Shown here in pieces: positions 18,626 through 26,850 of a stretch of DNA of 64,000 bases. The DNA comes from Companilactobacillus kedongensis (GTDB lineage Bacteria > Bacillota > Bacilli > Lactobacillales > Lactobacillaceae). The notes below the pieces were generated by a model. It did not search any database and was not told the origin of the DNA. It worked only from the letters and a program-made list of their open reading frames with translations. The stretch covers positions 124,001-188,000 of the forward strand of contig NZ_RHOR01000001.1 in assembly GCF_003946625.1 (NCBI RefSeq). The letters are read 5' to 3'. The position numbers were made by a program, and so were the translations under genes. Each line of letters begins with the position of its first letter. Positions within the stretch are counted from its first letter, which is position 1.

Positions 18626-19722
18626 GAATTTCAATCAAATTCAAATGGACCTCGTTGATATCTCTGGTTATTTTGGCGGCCTACGTAATTGTGGCAGTTA
18701 TCGCTTCAAAAACAGTTGATGGCATAGCTACTGCCAACGAGATTCAAGCCTTTAATCTTAAATTGATCGTCGGTGGGGTAGTGATATTCCTTATCGGCGT
18801 CTTGATAAGTTATTTAGCAGTCAATCAAGTTCTGAATAATTTGAAGGTTATCAATCGTACAATCGATGACTTAAATAAAAAGCCTGACTCTGATTCCAGA
18901 ATCAAGCTTCGTAAACGCGATGACGAAATTTATGATTTAACTGTCAATATCAATAAGATGTTGGATCGTATGCAAGCTTATACAAATCAGCAAAAAGAAT
19001 TCGTTGAGGATGTTTCTCATGAGTTGAGAACTCCAGTTGCTGTTTTGGAAGGTCACTTGAACATGTTGCAACGTTGGGGTAAAGATGACCCTGAAGTCTT
19101 AAACGATTCGATCAATTCTTCATTACAAGAATTGAAACGTATGCAGTCATTGATTCAAGAAATGCTTGATTTAACTCGTGTTGAACAGATCGACAGTGAT
19201 TATCTGAAGCAAACAACAGAAGTTAAGCCACTATTTATTCAAGTTTATAATGACTTTAAGATGTTGCACCCTGATTTTGTGATCAATTTTGATGATGATA
19301 TTAGAGAGGGCAGTTTAGTCCAGATATATCGCAATCACCTGGAACAAGTTTTGGTTATTCTATTGGATAATGCCTTTAAGTATTCAGCCGATCGTAAAGA
19401 GATTAGTCTGTCAGCCTCAACTAACTCCGCATTGCTGGAAGTAGTTGTTCAAGATTATGGTCTAGGAATCGCTAAAAATGACCTTAAACGCATTTTTAAT
19501 AGATTCTATAGAGTTGACAAGGCTCGCTCTAGAAAACGTGGTGGAAACGGTCTAGGGCTTTCCATAGTCAAAAGATTGATCGAGATCTATCATGGTAGTT
19601 TGGAAGTTGAAAGTGTCGTCGGTTCTGGAACAGTTTTTAAGATTGAATTACCGATCGTAACGATTGAACCGGATGATGACGATGATGATAAACCAAAAAA
19701 AGATAATAAGAAAAAAGACTAA
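18622..19722 (+). CDS. sensor histidine kinase with very short outer loop
   Basis: Partner of the preceding regulator. Membrane segments lie at about residues 10-30 and 47-69 with only about 16 residues between them; a HAMP-like linker follows, then HisKA with His133 in FVEDVSHELRTP and a HATPase domain with LLDNAFKYS, DYGLGI and RGGNGLGLS boxes. Length 366 residues, shorter than ArlS-type kinases (about 450), the difference being the missing sensor domain. The tail is an unusual acidic then basic stretch (EPDDDDDDKPKKDNKKKD). Signal unknown; a membrane-internal signal or a partner protein is an inference. Confidence 0.9.
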   Translation: MRISIKFKWTSLISLVILAAYVIVAVIASKTVDGIATANEIQAFNLKLIVGGVVIFLIGVLISYLAVNQVLNNLKVINRTIDDLNKKPDSDSRIKLRKRDDEIYDLTVNINKMLDRMQAYTNQQKEFVEDVSHELRTPVAVLEGHLNMLQRWGKDDPEVLNDSINSSLQELKRMQSLIQEMLDLTRVEQIDSDYLKQTTEVKPLFIQVYNDFKMLHPDFVINFDDDIREGSLVQIYRNHLEQVLVILLDNAFKYSADRKEISLSASTNSALLEVVVQDYGLGIAKNDLKRIFNRFYRVDKARSRKRGGNGLGLSIVKRLIEIYHGSLEVESVVGSGTVFKIELPIVTIEPDDDDDDKPKKDNKKKD

Positions 19723-19724
19723 AT

Positions 19725-19760
19725 AATAGCCGATGAGAAATTCAATTCTCATCGGCTATT
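19725..19760. terminator. bidirectional terminator between kinase and metF
   Basis: A perfect 15-bp stem pairs 19725-19739 with 19746-19760 around a six-base loop. The T-rich right flank and A-rich left flank suit both the kinase gene (plus) and metF (minus). Confidence 0.85.
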
Positions 19761-19763
19761 TAT

Positions 19764-20627
19764 TTAGTCTTCAAATTTAAAAAAAGAAGCGGTATTTTTG
19801 TAGATATGTTTAGCAGTTTTGGAGTCATTCATTGTATAGATATGGATTCCAGAAACGTCGTTAGTTACGAGATCGACAATTTGATCTACTGCATAAGCTA
19901 AGCCAGCATCGCGTAGTGCAATTGGGTTGTCTTTGTATTTATCTAAAATTGACAGGAATTTCTTAGGTAAGTGTGCGGCACAATTTTCCAAAACGTGCAG
20001 TGCTTGTTTACGATTTATGATTGGCATAATGCCAGCCAGGATCGGTACATTGATATTGGCAATGGCGCACTCTTCTTGAAATCTAAAAAACTGTTCATTG
20101 TCATAGAAAAGCTGCGTTATCAATTGACCACAACCGGCGTCAACTTTTTCTTTCAGATGCTTGATATCATCGACTCGATTTGCTGATTCTGGATGTACCT
20201 CCGGATAGCAGGCACCACTGACTTCAAAATTTGGTTTTTGTGACTTGATAAACCTGCTTAGATCACTGGCATATTTAAAATCAGTTTCAGGCGCATGTCC
20301 ATCGACGATATCGCCACGCAACGCCAATACTTGGTTGATATCGAGTTCTTCCAATTCATTAAGTATCCGACTGACTTGTTCTTTATTTACGTAAGCAGCC
20401 GGCATATGGACCATTGCGGGCAGATTTAATTCGTTGTGAACATGTTTGGCTAATTTGATAGTATTTTTTTCGTAATCTACATTGTGATTACTGCAGGTCA
20501 CACTAATAAAACTGGGATGAAGTTCTTTTAAGTCATCTAAGGTTTTGGTCAATTTATCAACGCCCACTTTAGAATTGGGAGGAAAGACTTCAAATGATAA
20601 GGTGGAGCCAATTGTCGTTTCAGCCAT
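19764..20627 (-). CDS. metF: 5,10-methylenetetrahydrofolate reductase
   Basis: Flavoprotein of 287 residues that reduces methylene-THF to 5-methyl-THF, the methyl donor used by MetE. The N-terminal LSFEVFPPNS segment carries the catalytic Glu, and the LALRGDIVD and GQLITQLFYD segments match the family barrel. Its ribosome site, AAGGAG, lies at the end of metE and the start codon is one base after the metE stop, so the two form an operon transcribed from the MET-box promoter. Confidence 0.96.
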   Translation of the reverse strand: MAETTIGSTLSFEVFPPNSKVGVDKLTKTLDDLKELHPSFISVTCSNHNVDYEKNTIKLAKHVHNELNLPAMVHMPAAYVNKEQVSRILNELEELDINQVLALRGDIVDGHAPETDFKYASDLSRFIKSQKPNFEVSGACYPEVHPESANRVDDIKHLKEKVDAGCGQLITQLFYDNEQFFRFQEECAIANINVPILAGIMPIINRKQALHVLENCAAHLPKKFLSILDKYKDNPIALRDAGLAYAVDQIVDLVTNDVSGIHIYTMNDSKTAKHIYKNTASFFKFED

Positions 20628-20628
20628 A

Positions 20629-22875
20629 TTAAAGCTCCTTTCTTACTTCCTTAGCAGCAGTAGTCAAATTTTCAACGCTGGCTTTAGCTTCGGTGATCCC
20701 ACGTGTCTTTAAACCACAATCAGGATTGATCCAAACTTTTTCTTTAGGTACTTTTGAAAGAATGGCATGGATCGTATCAGTGATTTCGTTGACAGAAGGG
20801 ATACGAGGTGAATGGATGTCATAAACGCCAGGACCAACTTGTAGTTTAAAATGCTGTTTTTGTAATTCATCAAGGATTTCTAGATTTGAACGTGATGCTT
20901 CAAAGGAGATAACGTCAGCATCCATACTTTCAATAGCGGGGATGATATCAGTAAATTCACTGTAGCACATGTGAGTGTGAATTTGAGTTTCAGGTTTGAC
21001 TTGGCTGTGAACCAATCTAAAAGCGGGGATGGCCCAATCCAGATATTCAGAATACCAATCAGTTTTTCTCAATGGTAGTTTCTCACGAAGGGCAGCTTCA
21101 TCAATTTGAATAATCTTGATACCATTTTTTTCGAGATCAAGCACTTCTTCTTGAATTGCTAAAGCAATCTGCAAAGTAGATTCCTTGATAGAAATATCTT
21201 CACGAGGGAAGGACCAGTTCAAAATAGTAACAGGACCTGTCAGCATACCCTTAACGATTTTTTTAGTCTTACTTTGAGCATATTTTGACCATTTAACTGT
21301 GATAGGTCTAGTTCTGGCTACATCACCCCAGATGATTGGAGGTTTAACCCCACGAGTACCATATGATTGTACCCAACCATTTTTACTAAAGAGGTATCCA
21401 TCGAGGTTTTGACCAAAATATTCAACCATGTCATTACGTTCAAATTCACCATGAACAAGAATATCCAGACCAATATCTTCTTGCCATTTTAACCATTCAT
21501 CAATATGTCCAGCAATAAATTTGTCGTATTCTGCTTGAGAAATTTCATGATGTCTAAATTTAGAACGAGTTTTTTTGACTTCTCTAGTCTGTGGGAAGGA
21601 TCCAATGGTTGTTGTTGGTAGAAGTGGTAAATTGAATTCTTCTTTTTGAATCTGGGCACGTTTTTCTAATGAAGGTTTTCTGGTAAATGAATCTTCGTTG
21701 AGATTTTTAATTATTTCGGCAACTTTTTGGTTTGGAGTTACACGAGTTTTCTCAAATAATGCAATATTCTGTGATTCTGCTACAGTATCTTGACCATTTA
21801 GAATATTTTGAATTTCAACTAATTCCGTTAATTTTTCTTTAGCAAAGGCAAAGTGATTCTTTATTTCTTCAGGAAACTCTTCGTTTTCAATGGTGAAAGG
21901 CACGTGCAAAAGAGAACAGGATGTTGATAGAACAATGTTTTTAACATCAAGACTCTTTAACAGTTCCAAAGAATGCTGATAGTGATTGCGCCAGATGTTT
22001 TTGCCATTAACGATACCAGCAAAAAGTATTTTGTCATCAGGAAATCCCGATTGAACAAGTTCTTTAGTTTTGCGTCCCTCGATAAAATCCAGACCAATGC
22101 CTTCGACAGGTAACTCGATCAAATCATTATAGACATCGCGTACATCGCCGAAATAAGTTTGGATCAACACTTTTAAGCCAAATTTATTGTTGAGTAATTT
22201 TTGATAAATTTGTTTGAATAATTCTTTATCATCACCAACAACGTCTTTCACTAACTCTGGTTCGTCTAATTGAATCCATTCAGCACCTTCAGCGGCCAGC
22301 TTTTGGAATACTTCTTTGTATGCGGAAATGAGATCATCAACAAAATTTTCTCGATCGGTATCGTGAAATTCACTTAAACTAAGTAATGTAAATGGTCCTA
22401 CGATGACTGGACGTGTTTTTATGCCAGCTTCTTTTGCCTCTTTAAATTCGTCAAAAATTTTGCTGTCGGTTAACTTAATGTCAGTTGCTTTAGAAAATTG
22501 TGGAACCAAATAATGGTAATTAGTATTGAACCATTTCTTCATGGGGAGGGCTTTAATGTCACCTTTTTCACCTTGGTAGCCACGTGCTAAAGCAAAATAG
22601 CGGTCTAGTTGTGATAATTTTAGATTCTGGTTTGCTTCAGGAACGATATTAAAGAGAAAGGCGGTGTCTAAAGTTGTGTCAAAGAATGAAAAATCGTTGC
22701 TGGGAATATCGTCGATACCAGCGTCTTTGATCAACTGCCAATGCTTTAACCGCAGTTCTTTAGCGAAGTCTTGTAGTTCCTGTTCCGAAATTTCCTTACG
22801 GAAATATTTCTCTGTTTTAAATTTTAATTCACGTTTTTCACCGATGCGTGGAAAACCAATAATTGATGTTGTCAT
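20629..22875 (-). CDS. metE: cobalamin-independent methionine synthase
   Basis: Transfers the methyl group of 5-methyl-THF (triglutamate) to homocysteine. Two related barrels: the N-terminal half begins [16 protein letters not shown], and the C-terminal half holds the zinc site, with HTHMCYSEF supplying His and Cys and [11 protein letters not shown] the last Cys. Length 748 residues, normal. GGGGG just upstream of the ATG acts as ribosome site. First gene of metE-metF, divergent from a LysR regulator, with a perfect MET-box upstream of its promoter. Confidence 0.97.
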   Translation of the reverse strand: MTTSIIGFPRIGEKRELKFKTEKYFRKEISEQELQDFAKELRLKHWQLIKDAGIDDIPSNDFSFFDTTLDTAFLFNIVPEANQNLKLSQLDRYFALARGYQGEKGDIKALPMKKWFNTNYHYLVPQFSKATDIKLTDSKIFDEFKEAKEAGIKTRPVIVGPFTLLSLSEFHDTDRENFVDDLISAYKEVFQKLAAEGAEWIQLDEPELVKDVVGDDKELFKQIYQKLLNNKFGLKVLIQTYFGDVRDVYNDLIELPVEGIGLDFIEGRKTKELVQSGFPDDKILFAGIVNGKNIWRNHYQHSLELLKSLDVKNIVLSTSCSLLHVPFTIENEEFPEEIKNHFAFAKEKLTELVEIQNILNGQDTVAESQNIALFEKTRVTPNQKVAEIIKNLNEDSFTRKPSLEKRAQIQKEEFNLPLLPTTTIGSFPQTREVKKTRSKFRHHEISQAEYDKFIAGHIDEWLKWQEDIGLDILVHGEFERNDMVEYFGQNLDGYLFSKNGWVQSYGTRGVKPPIIWGDVARTRPITVKWSKYAQSKTKKIVKGMLTGPVTILNWSFPREDISIKESTLQIALAIQEEVLDLEKNGIKIIQIDEAALREKLPLRKTDWYSEYLDWAIPAFRLVHSQVKPETQIHTHMCYSEFTDIIPAIESMDADVISFEASRSNLEILDELQKQHFKLQVGPGVYDIHSPRIPSVNEITDTIHAILSKVPKEKVWINPDCGLKTRGITEAKASVENLTTAAKEVRKEL

Positions 22876-22916
22876 ATGAAAGCCCCCTTGTTATTGGTAT
22901 ATACATTAGCATCGTT

Positions 22917-22945
22917 AGATTAGATTGGGTAACTGAGAAAAACAA
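22917..22945 (-). promoter_or_regulatory. probable metE promoter
   Basis: On the minus strand TTGTTT (22945-22940) and TAATCT (22922-22917) are 17 bases apart. The -10 is weak, as expected for an activator-dependent promoter, and the MET-box ends 7 bp upstream of the -35. Confidence 0.55.
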
Positions 22946-22952
22946 TTAGTTA

Positions 22953-22971
22953 TTATAGTTTAAAACTATAA
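22953..22971. promoter_or_regulatory. MET-box, LysR regulator operator
   Basis: Perfect inverted repeat TTATAGTTT-A-AAACTATAA, 9+1+9 bases, in the space between metE and the divergent LysR gene. It matches the MtaR/MetR MET-box consensus known from streptococci (TATAGTTTnAAACTATA). Placement just upstream of the metE -35 fits activation of metEF and autoregulation of the LysR gene. Confidence 0.92.
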
Positions 22972-23005
22972 CCTGACATATACTTATAAAAACAGGAGGG
23001 TAAAG

Positions 23006-23926
23006 ATGCGAATTCAACAGTTGGAATATTTAGAAACAATCGTCAAAATGGGATCGATCAATGAAGCAGCCAAAAAGTTATATTTAACTCAACCTAGTTT
23101 GTCGAATGCCATCAAAGAACTGGAAAAAGAAATGGGTATTACGATCTTAAAACGTAGTAAGCTCGGTGTTTCTCTAACAAATGAGGGACGTGAATTTATG
23201 ATATATTCTCGACAAGTTTTGGATCAGGTGCAACTGCTAGAAGGCAGATATCAAAAACAGGTTGTCAGAAAACAGGCTTTTTCAGTATCAGCGCAACATT
23301 ATGCATTTGTGGTCCATGCATTTGTCCAGTTGATCAAAACAGTTGATGCTGATGAGTATCAATTTACCTTGCGAGAAACCGAAACTGAAAATATTTTAAG
23401 TGATTTGACTAGTTTTAAAAGTGAAATCGGGATTTTGTATTTAAATCATTTTAATGAAAGAGTCATGCAAAAATTATTCAAGGAAAAGGATTTAGTATTT
23501 ACACCTCTATTTAAGGCCTGGCCACATGTCTTTGTTGGGCGTCAAAATCCTTTAACAAAGAAAGATAAAGTAAGTTTAGATGATTTGGTTGATTATCCTT
23601 ATTTATCTTATGAACAGGGTGAGAGTAATTCATTTTATTTTTCAGAGGAAATATTGAGTACGCTAGATCATAAAAAGAGTATTAAAGTCAGTGATCGTGC
23701 AACTATTTTTAATCTGATGGTTGGTTTAAATGGCTATACGATCAGCTCGGGGATAATTAGTAGTGCTTTGAATGATGACAAAATCGTAGCGATCCCACTT
23801 GATGTCGATGATTCAATGACATTGGGATGGCTTAAACCTAGACAGTTGAAACTTAGTCCGATTGCGGAAACATATTTAGAGATGTTGAAGCAGCATATTA
23901 AAGGTTATGGTTTTGATATTATATAG
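23006..23926 (+). CDS. LysR-family regulator of methionine synthesis (MtaR/MetR-like)
   Basis: LysR-type regulator, 306 residues. The winged helix-turn-helix is at the N-terminus (GSINEAAKKLYLTQPSLSNA), followed by a linker helix and a two-lobed effector domain. It resembles the CpsY/MtaR branch. Its divergent position to metE and the perfect MET-box between them make it the likely regulator of metEF, with homocysteine or a related metabolite as coinducer by analogy. ATG at 23006 follows ACAGGAGGG. The gene ends just before the branched repeat element. Confidence 0.9.
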   Translation: MRIQQLEYLETIVKMGSINEAAKKLYLTQPSLSNAIKELEKEMGITILKRSKLGVSLTNEGREFMIYSRQVLDQVQLLEGRYQKQVVRKQAFSVSAQHYAFVVHAFVQLIKTVDADEYQFTLRETETENILSDLTSFKSEIGILYLNHFNERVMQKLFKEKDLVFTPLFKAWPHVFVGRQNPLTKKDKVSLDDLVDYPYLSYEQGESNSFYFSEEILSTLDHKKSIKVSDRATIFNLMVGLNGYTISSGIISSALNDDKIVAIPLDVDDSMTLGWLKPRQLKLSPIAETYLEMLKQHIKGYGFDII

Positions 23927-23931
23927 TCTCC

Positions 23932-24099
23932 GCTTGTGAGAACAAAATTTGCCTGTGGTTGGACCGTTCCAAGCCTTGACCTTGGAACTCGCTTTTGAGC
24001 TTTGCTTGCGCAAATCTCGAAAGCGTCCATTCCGTAAGATCGGCACAAATCGCCGGTCTAACGGAATTTTAACCACAGGCAAATTTTGTTCTCACAAGC
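23932..24099. repeat. 168-base cloverleaf-like inverted repeat element
   Basis: A perfect 29-bp inverted repeat (23932-23960 with 24071-24099) encloses 110 bases that fold into three further hairpins: GTTCCAAG (23966-23973) with CTTGGAAC (23981-23988); CGCTTTTGAG (23990-23999) with CTCGAAAGCG (24016-24025), capped by TTTGC (24001-24005) with GCAAA (24010-24014); and ATTCCGT (24029-24035) with ACGGAAT (24061-24067), extended by AGA/TCT and CGGC/GCCG. No reading frame of note. The form suggests a non-coding mobile or structural repeat. Start and end are defined by pairing only. Confidence 0.85.
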
Positions 24100-24146
24100 T
24101 CCGTATCTTTGTAGTGCATTAGTATTATAAATACAGAATTAAAAAT

Positions 24147-24185
24147 ACCCTTCAGATATGTGCAATATAAGCATATCTGAAGGGT
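24147..24185. terminator. 14-bp hairpin, possible minus-strand terminator
   Basis: ACCCTTCAGATATG (24147-24160) pairs perfectly with CATATCTGAAGGGT (24172-24185). On the minus strand it is followed by ATTTTTAATT; on the plus strand by a weaker TTAATTAATTTT. It may backstop yidC or end transcription from the LysR gene. Confidence 0.55.
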
Positions 24186-24212
24186 GTTAATTAATTTTAT
24201 TAAGTAATAGCA

Positions 24213-24263
24213 AGAAGAATCAGAGTAATTCTACACGACAGGTGGAATTACTCTGATCCTTCT
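24213..24263. repeat. 18-bp interrupted hairpin in intergenic gap
   Basis: AGAAG (24213-24217) and ATCAGAGTAATTC (24219-24231) pair with GAATTACTCTGAT (24245-24257) and CTTCT (24259-24263), one A-C mismatch, 13-base loop. No T run follows closely on either strand, so it is not an obvious terminator. Function unknown. Confidence 0.6.
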
Positions 24264-24283
24264 GCGGCTGTTAACAAAAATAC

Positions 24284-24319
24284 AAAAAAATAGACCCATA
24301 CCAATCCTAGGTATAGGTC
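24284..24319 (-). terminator. terminator of yidC
   Basis: On the minus strand, the complement of GGTATAGGTC (24310-24319) pairs with that of GACCCATACC (24293-24302), one mismatch, and is followed by the complement of the A-run 24284-24290, giving seven T. It lies about 100 bases beyond the yidC stop. The 24320-24420 interval between holds a 19-base palindrome (24366-24384) and nothing else recognised. Confidence 0.75.
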
Positions 24320-24420
24320 CGAGACTACATTATAGAAATCTTTGGAATGTATAATGCAATCACATTGCAGGTAGGCTACCTGCACAAATAAGAATACACT
24401 TTTTATACCAAAATAGCTAA

Positions 24421-25410
24421 CTATTTTTTATCAATATTTTGTTTACCCTTATTTAATTCACGTAATTTAGCATGTTCATCCTTAGGTGTATCAGAACTTT
24501 CAGTACCTTCAACGGCTTTAGCTGAACCATTTGATGAGCCGTTAATGATCTTTTCAAGTATTTCTTCATTAACAACAACTTCGATTGGATGTTCTTTAAG
24601 ATATTCGTCAGTTTCACGTCTAACTTTAGGAACCATGACATAGTTTGTTAATGCTTGTTGAATCAAGATAACAACACCACCGACTAAGAAATAAAGAGCC
24701 AAGGCGGCTGAAGCATACATTGAGATGAAGAATGTGAACATTGGATTCATGAACAACATCATTTGCATTTGTTTTCTTTGTTCTTGTGGAACGATTTGTA
24801 GTGACATCCAACTTTGGATAACGTAGAAAACAGTAGCAACCATTGCAATGACAAAACTTGGTTTACCAAGTGGGATCGACAAGAAGACAGCTGAACCAAT
24901 TTGTTTTGAATATTGCACAGCCTGATAAATAGCAATCAAGATCGGCATTTGAAGTAACAATGGCAAGCATCCCATTCCACCGGTGATGCTTAAATTATTC
25001 TTCTTGTAAATATCCATCATTAAAGCACTTAATTTTTGAGAAACAGCAGGATCTTTAACTTCTTTTTGTTTTTCTTGAAGTAAGGCTAATTGTGGTTGTA
25101 CAGCACGCATTTTTTCTTGTTGTGTTGTTGATTTGTATTGTTGGTTCAAAGAAAGTGGCAATAGTAGTAAACGAACAACGAAGGAAATGATAACGATTCC
25201 CCAAGCGTAGGCATTTTTACCGCCAACTATCTTAGCTGTAGCTAAAATCAAGTTTTGGAAAGGAACCCCAAGATACTTGTAGATCAGTCCGTAGGGTCCG
25301 CCAGTTGGTGCATGCATATGAGCGCCTGTTTGAGCACAACCTGAGACGACCAATGCCAGCACTACAACGACTGATAGCACTGAAACGTATTTGATAAATT
25401 TTTTATTCAA
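24421..25410 (-). CDS. yidC: membrane protein insertase YidC/OxaA, lipoprotein form
   Basis: Inserts and folds membrane proteins alone or with SecYEG. An N-terminal lipoprotein signal ends VVSGC with Cys25 as lipidation site. The OxaA core follows with about five membrane segments between residues 50 and 265, including PLSLNQQYKS, LPLLLQMPILIAIYQAV and MLFMNPMFTFFISMYAS. The tail is charged. Length 329 residues. In Firmicutes a paralogue next to rnpA is usual; this is a separately placed copy (YidC2-like), an inference as the other locus is outside the window. Confidence 0.95.
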   Translation of the reverse strand: MNKKFIKYVSVLSVVVVLALVVSGCAQTGAHMHAPTGGPYGLIYKYLGVPFQNLILATAKIVGGKNAYAWGIVIISFVVRLLLLPLSLNQQYKSTTQQEKMRAVQPQLALLQEKQKEVKDPAVSQKLSALMMDIYKKNNLSITGGMGCLPLLLQMPILIAIYQAVQYSKQIGSAVFLSIPLGKPSFVIAMVATVFYVIQSWMSLQIVPQEQRKQMQMMLFMNPMFTFFISMYASAALALYFLVGGVVILIQQALTNYVMVPKVRRETDEYLKEHPIEVVVNEEILEKIINGSSNGSAKAVEGTESSDTPKDEHAKLRELNKGKQNIDKK

Positions 25411-25466
25411 TTATAAACCACCCTTTTAATCATATAAAAGTAATATACTTTAAAGCATTTGGTCTT

Positions 25467-25742
25467 TCAACCAATGACCTTGAAATTCTTGTATGATTTT
25501 AAATTATCTGAGAAAGTATAATCCAAATGTTTTACTTTTCCAAATGGGGATGGAGATTGTTGAACTTTACTTAGAAAAATATATAGCAGGCGCTCATCTG
25601 CCTCAGCTTCAATAGAAACAGATCCGTCGCGCTCGTTTTTAACAGTGCCATTGACGCCTACATCATTGGCCACTTGAACGGTTGAATATCTAAAACCGAC
25701 CCCTTGTACGAAGCCAGTTACTTTAATTGAAAGATGTTTCAT
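25467..25742 (-). CDS. acylphosphatase
   Basis: Small enzyme that hydrolyses acyl phosphates. 91 residues from the ATG at 25742; longer in-frame starts further upstream are not needed and GGAG is spaced correctly for this one. Catalytic Arg18 lies in GFVQGVGFRYS and Asn36 in GTVKNERDGSV, both intact. Transcribed divergently from the neighbouring rRNA methyltransferase gene, as in many lactobacilli. Confidence 0.94.
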   Translation of the reverse strand: MKHLSIKVTGFVQGVGFRYSTVQVANDVGVNGTVKNERDGSVSIEAEADERLLYIFLSKVQQSPSPFGKVKHLDYTFSDNLKSYKNFKVIG

Positions 25743-25807
25743 TTTATTTTCACTCCAGATTGTTGTGTATGTTACCATCTAATTATAAAACAAGAGGGAA
25801 GAAACCT

Positions 25808-26566
25808 ATGAAATACATTGAATCTAAAAAAAATGACGAGATAAAACAGATTGCTAAACTTTCTGCTACTAAGTATATCAAGAAAACTGGTACTTACTTA
25901 ATTGAAGGTTTTCATCTAGTTCGTGAAGCTGATGCTAATGGACAAAAGATCATCAAGATCTTGGTAACTGAAAACAATGAAGACGACCGTTTAGTTAAAA
26001 AATACTATGATGATGCAATCGGAATTTCAGATGATATAGCACAAAGTTTATCTGAAACTAAGACACCTCAAGGAATTTTTGCCGTGATCGAAGTTCAAAA
26101 AACTGCCGAATTAACTGAATTATCTGGACAATGGGTCATGCTTTCAGATGTCCAAGATCCTGGTAATGTCGGAACCATTATTAGAACAGCTGACGCCGCT
26201 GGATATGATGGAGTGATCACAAGTCTTGATTCTGCGGACTTTTATCAGCCAAAAGTTCAACGTGCTATGCAAGGAAGTCAATTCCACTTGCCAATTTATC
26301 GTATGGATCTAACTAAAGCTATCGAATTGGCTAAAAAATCAAACATGCCTGTTTACGGTTCAGAAGTAAACGACCAAGCACAATCATATACTGAATTAAC
26401 TAAAGTATCTGATTTTGCTGTGATCATGGGTAATGAAGCACATGGTTTAACTGCAGATATTTTAAAAGAAACAGATAAAAATATCTATATTCCAATTTTA
26501 GGCAAGGCTGAATCGCTTAACGTTGCCGTTGCAGCAGGTATTTTATTGTATGGTTTAAAGATCTAG
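25808..26566 (+). CDS. TrmH-family RNA 2'-O-methyltransferase (SpoU, YsgA-like)
   Basis: SPOUT methyltransferase, 252 residues. An N-terminal L30e-like substrate-binding region (about 1-95) precedes the knotted SAM domain with motif 1 VQDPGNVGTIIRTADA (from about 115), motif 2 VIMGNEAHGL and motif 3 SLNVAVAAGILLYG. Probably modifies rRNA; the exact base is not predictable. The ATG at 25808 has AGAGGGAAG upstream; earlier in-frame codons from 25727 run into the divergent acylphosphatase promoter region. Lies upstream of pheST, as in Bacillus. Confidence 0.92.
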   Translation: MKYIESKKNDEIKQIAKLSATKYIKKTGTYLIEGFHLVREADANGQKIIKILVTENNEDDRLVKKYYDDAIGISDDIAQSLSETKTPQGIFAVIEVQKTAELTELSGQWVMLSDVQDPGNVGTIIRTADAAGYDGVITSLDSADFYQPKVQRAMQGSQFHLPIYRMDLTKAIELAKKSNMPVYGSEVNDQAQSYTELTKVSDFAVIMGNEAHGLTADILKETDKNIYIPILGKAESLNVAVAAGILLYGLKI

Positions 26567-26570
26567 AAAC

Positions 26571-26598
26571 TTGATTAAATAAATACTTTTTGTATAAT
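26571..26598 (+). promoter_or_regulatory. promoter of the pheST T-box transcript
   Basis: TTGATT (26571-26576) and TATAAT (26593-26598) separated by 16 bases, just after the methyltransferase stop. Transcription would start near 26605, about 30 bases before T-box stem I. Confidence 0.75.
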
Positions 26599-26633
26599 CG
26601 TAGATATATTAATAATTAAAACATTGAAGAAAA

Positions 26634-26817
26634 ATAGTAACTAACAAGTTTGTGACAGGAAGAATCGGAAACTGAGAAGATTTGACAGACGAATTAGTGA
26701 ATTCACTTTCGGAGTTTTAAAGTTGGTTACTATATAGCCATTTGAGTGCATGTCTTTAACATGAACTAGGGTGGTACCGCGAGTCCTCGTCCCTTATTTG
26801 GGATGAGGACTTTTTTT
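26634..26817 (+). promoter_or_regulatory. T-box leader of pheST
   Basis: Leader sensing uncharged tRNA-Phe. Stem I closes by ATAGTAACTAAC (26634-26645) with GTTGGTTACTAT (26722-26733), one wobble. The T-box core TGGTACCGCG is at 26772-26781; TGGT would pair with a tRNA ending ACCA. The terminator pairs GTCCTCGTCCC (26783-26793) with GGGATGAGGAC (26800-26810) and runs into seven T. Two TTC triplets (26702-26704 and 26708-26710) are candidate Phe specifiers; I could not choose between them. Confidence 0.94.
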
Positions 26818-26850
26818 GTGTAGAAATAGTAACTCGTGTAGGAGGAAAAT

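Noticed and set aside
17939-19722. Two-component system as WalRK (YycFG)
   Set aside because: No PAS domain, no large sensor loop and no yycH or yycI genes follow; the kinase is ArlS-like and short.
22876-23005. SAM riboswitch or Met T-box before metE
   Set aside because: The leader is too short, with no T-box core sequence or terminator; the MET-box explains regulation better.
23932-24099. Cloverleaf element as an insertion sequence or CRISPR
   Set aside because: No transposase frame and no regularly spaced direct repeats; it is one symmetric palindrome.
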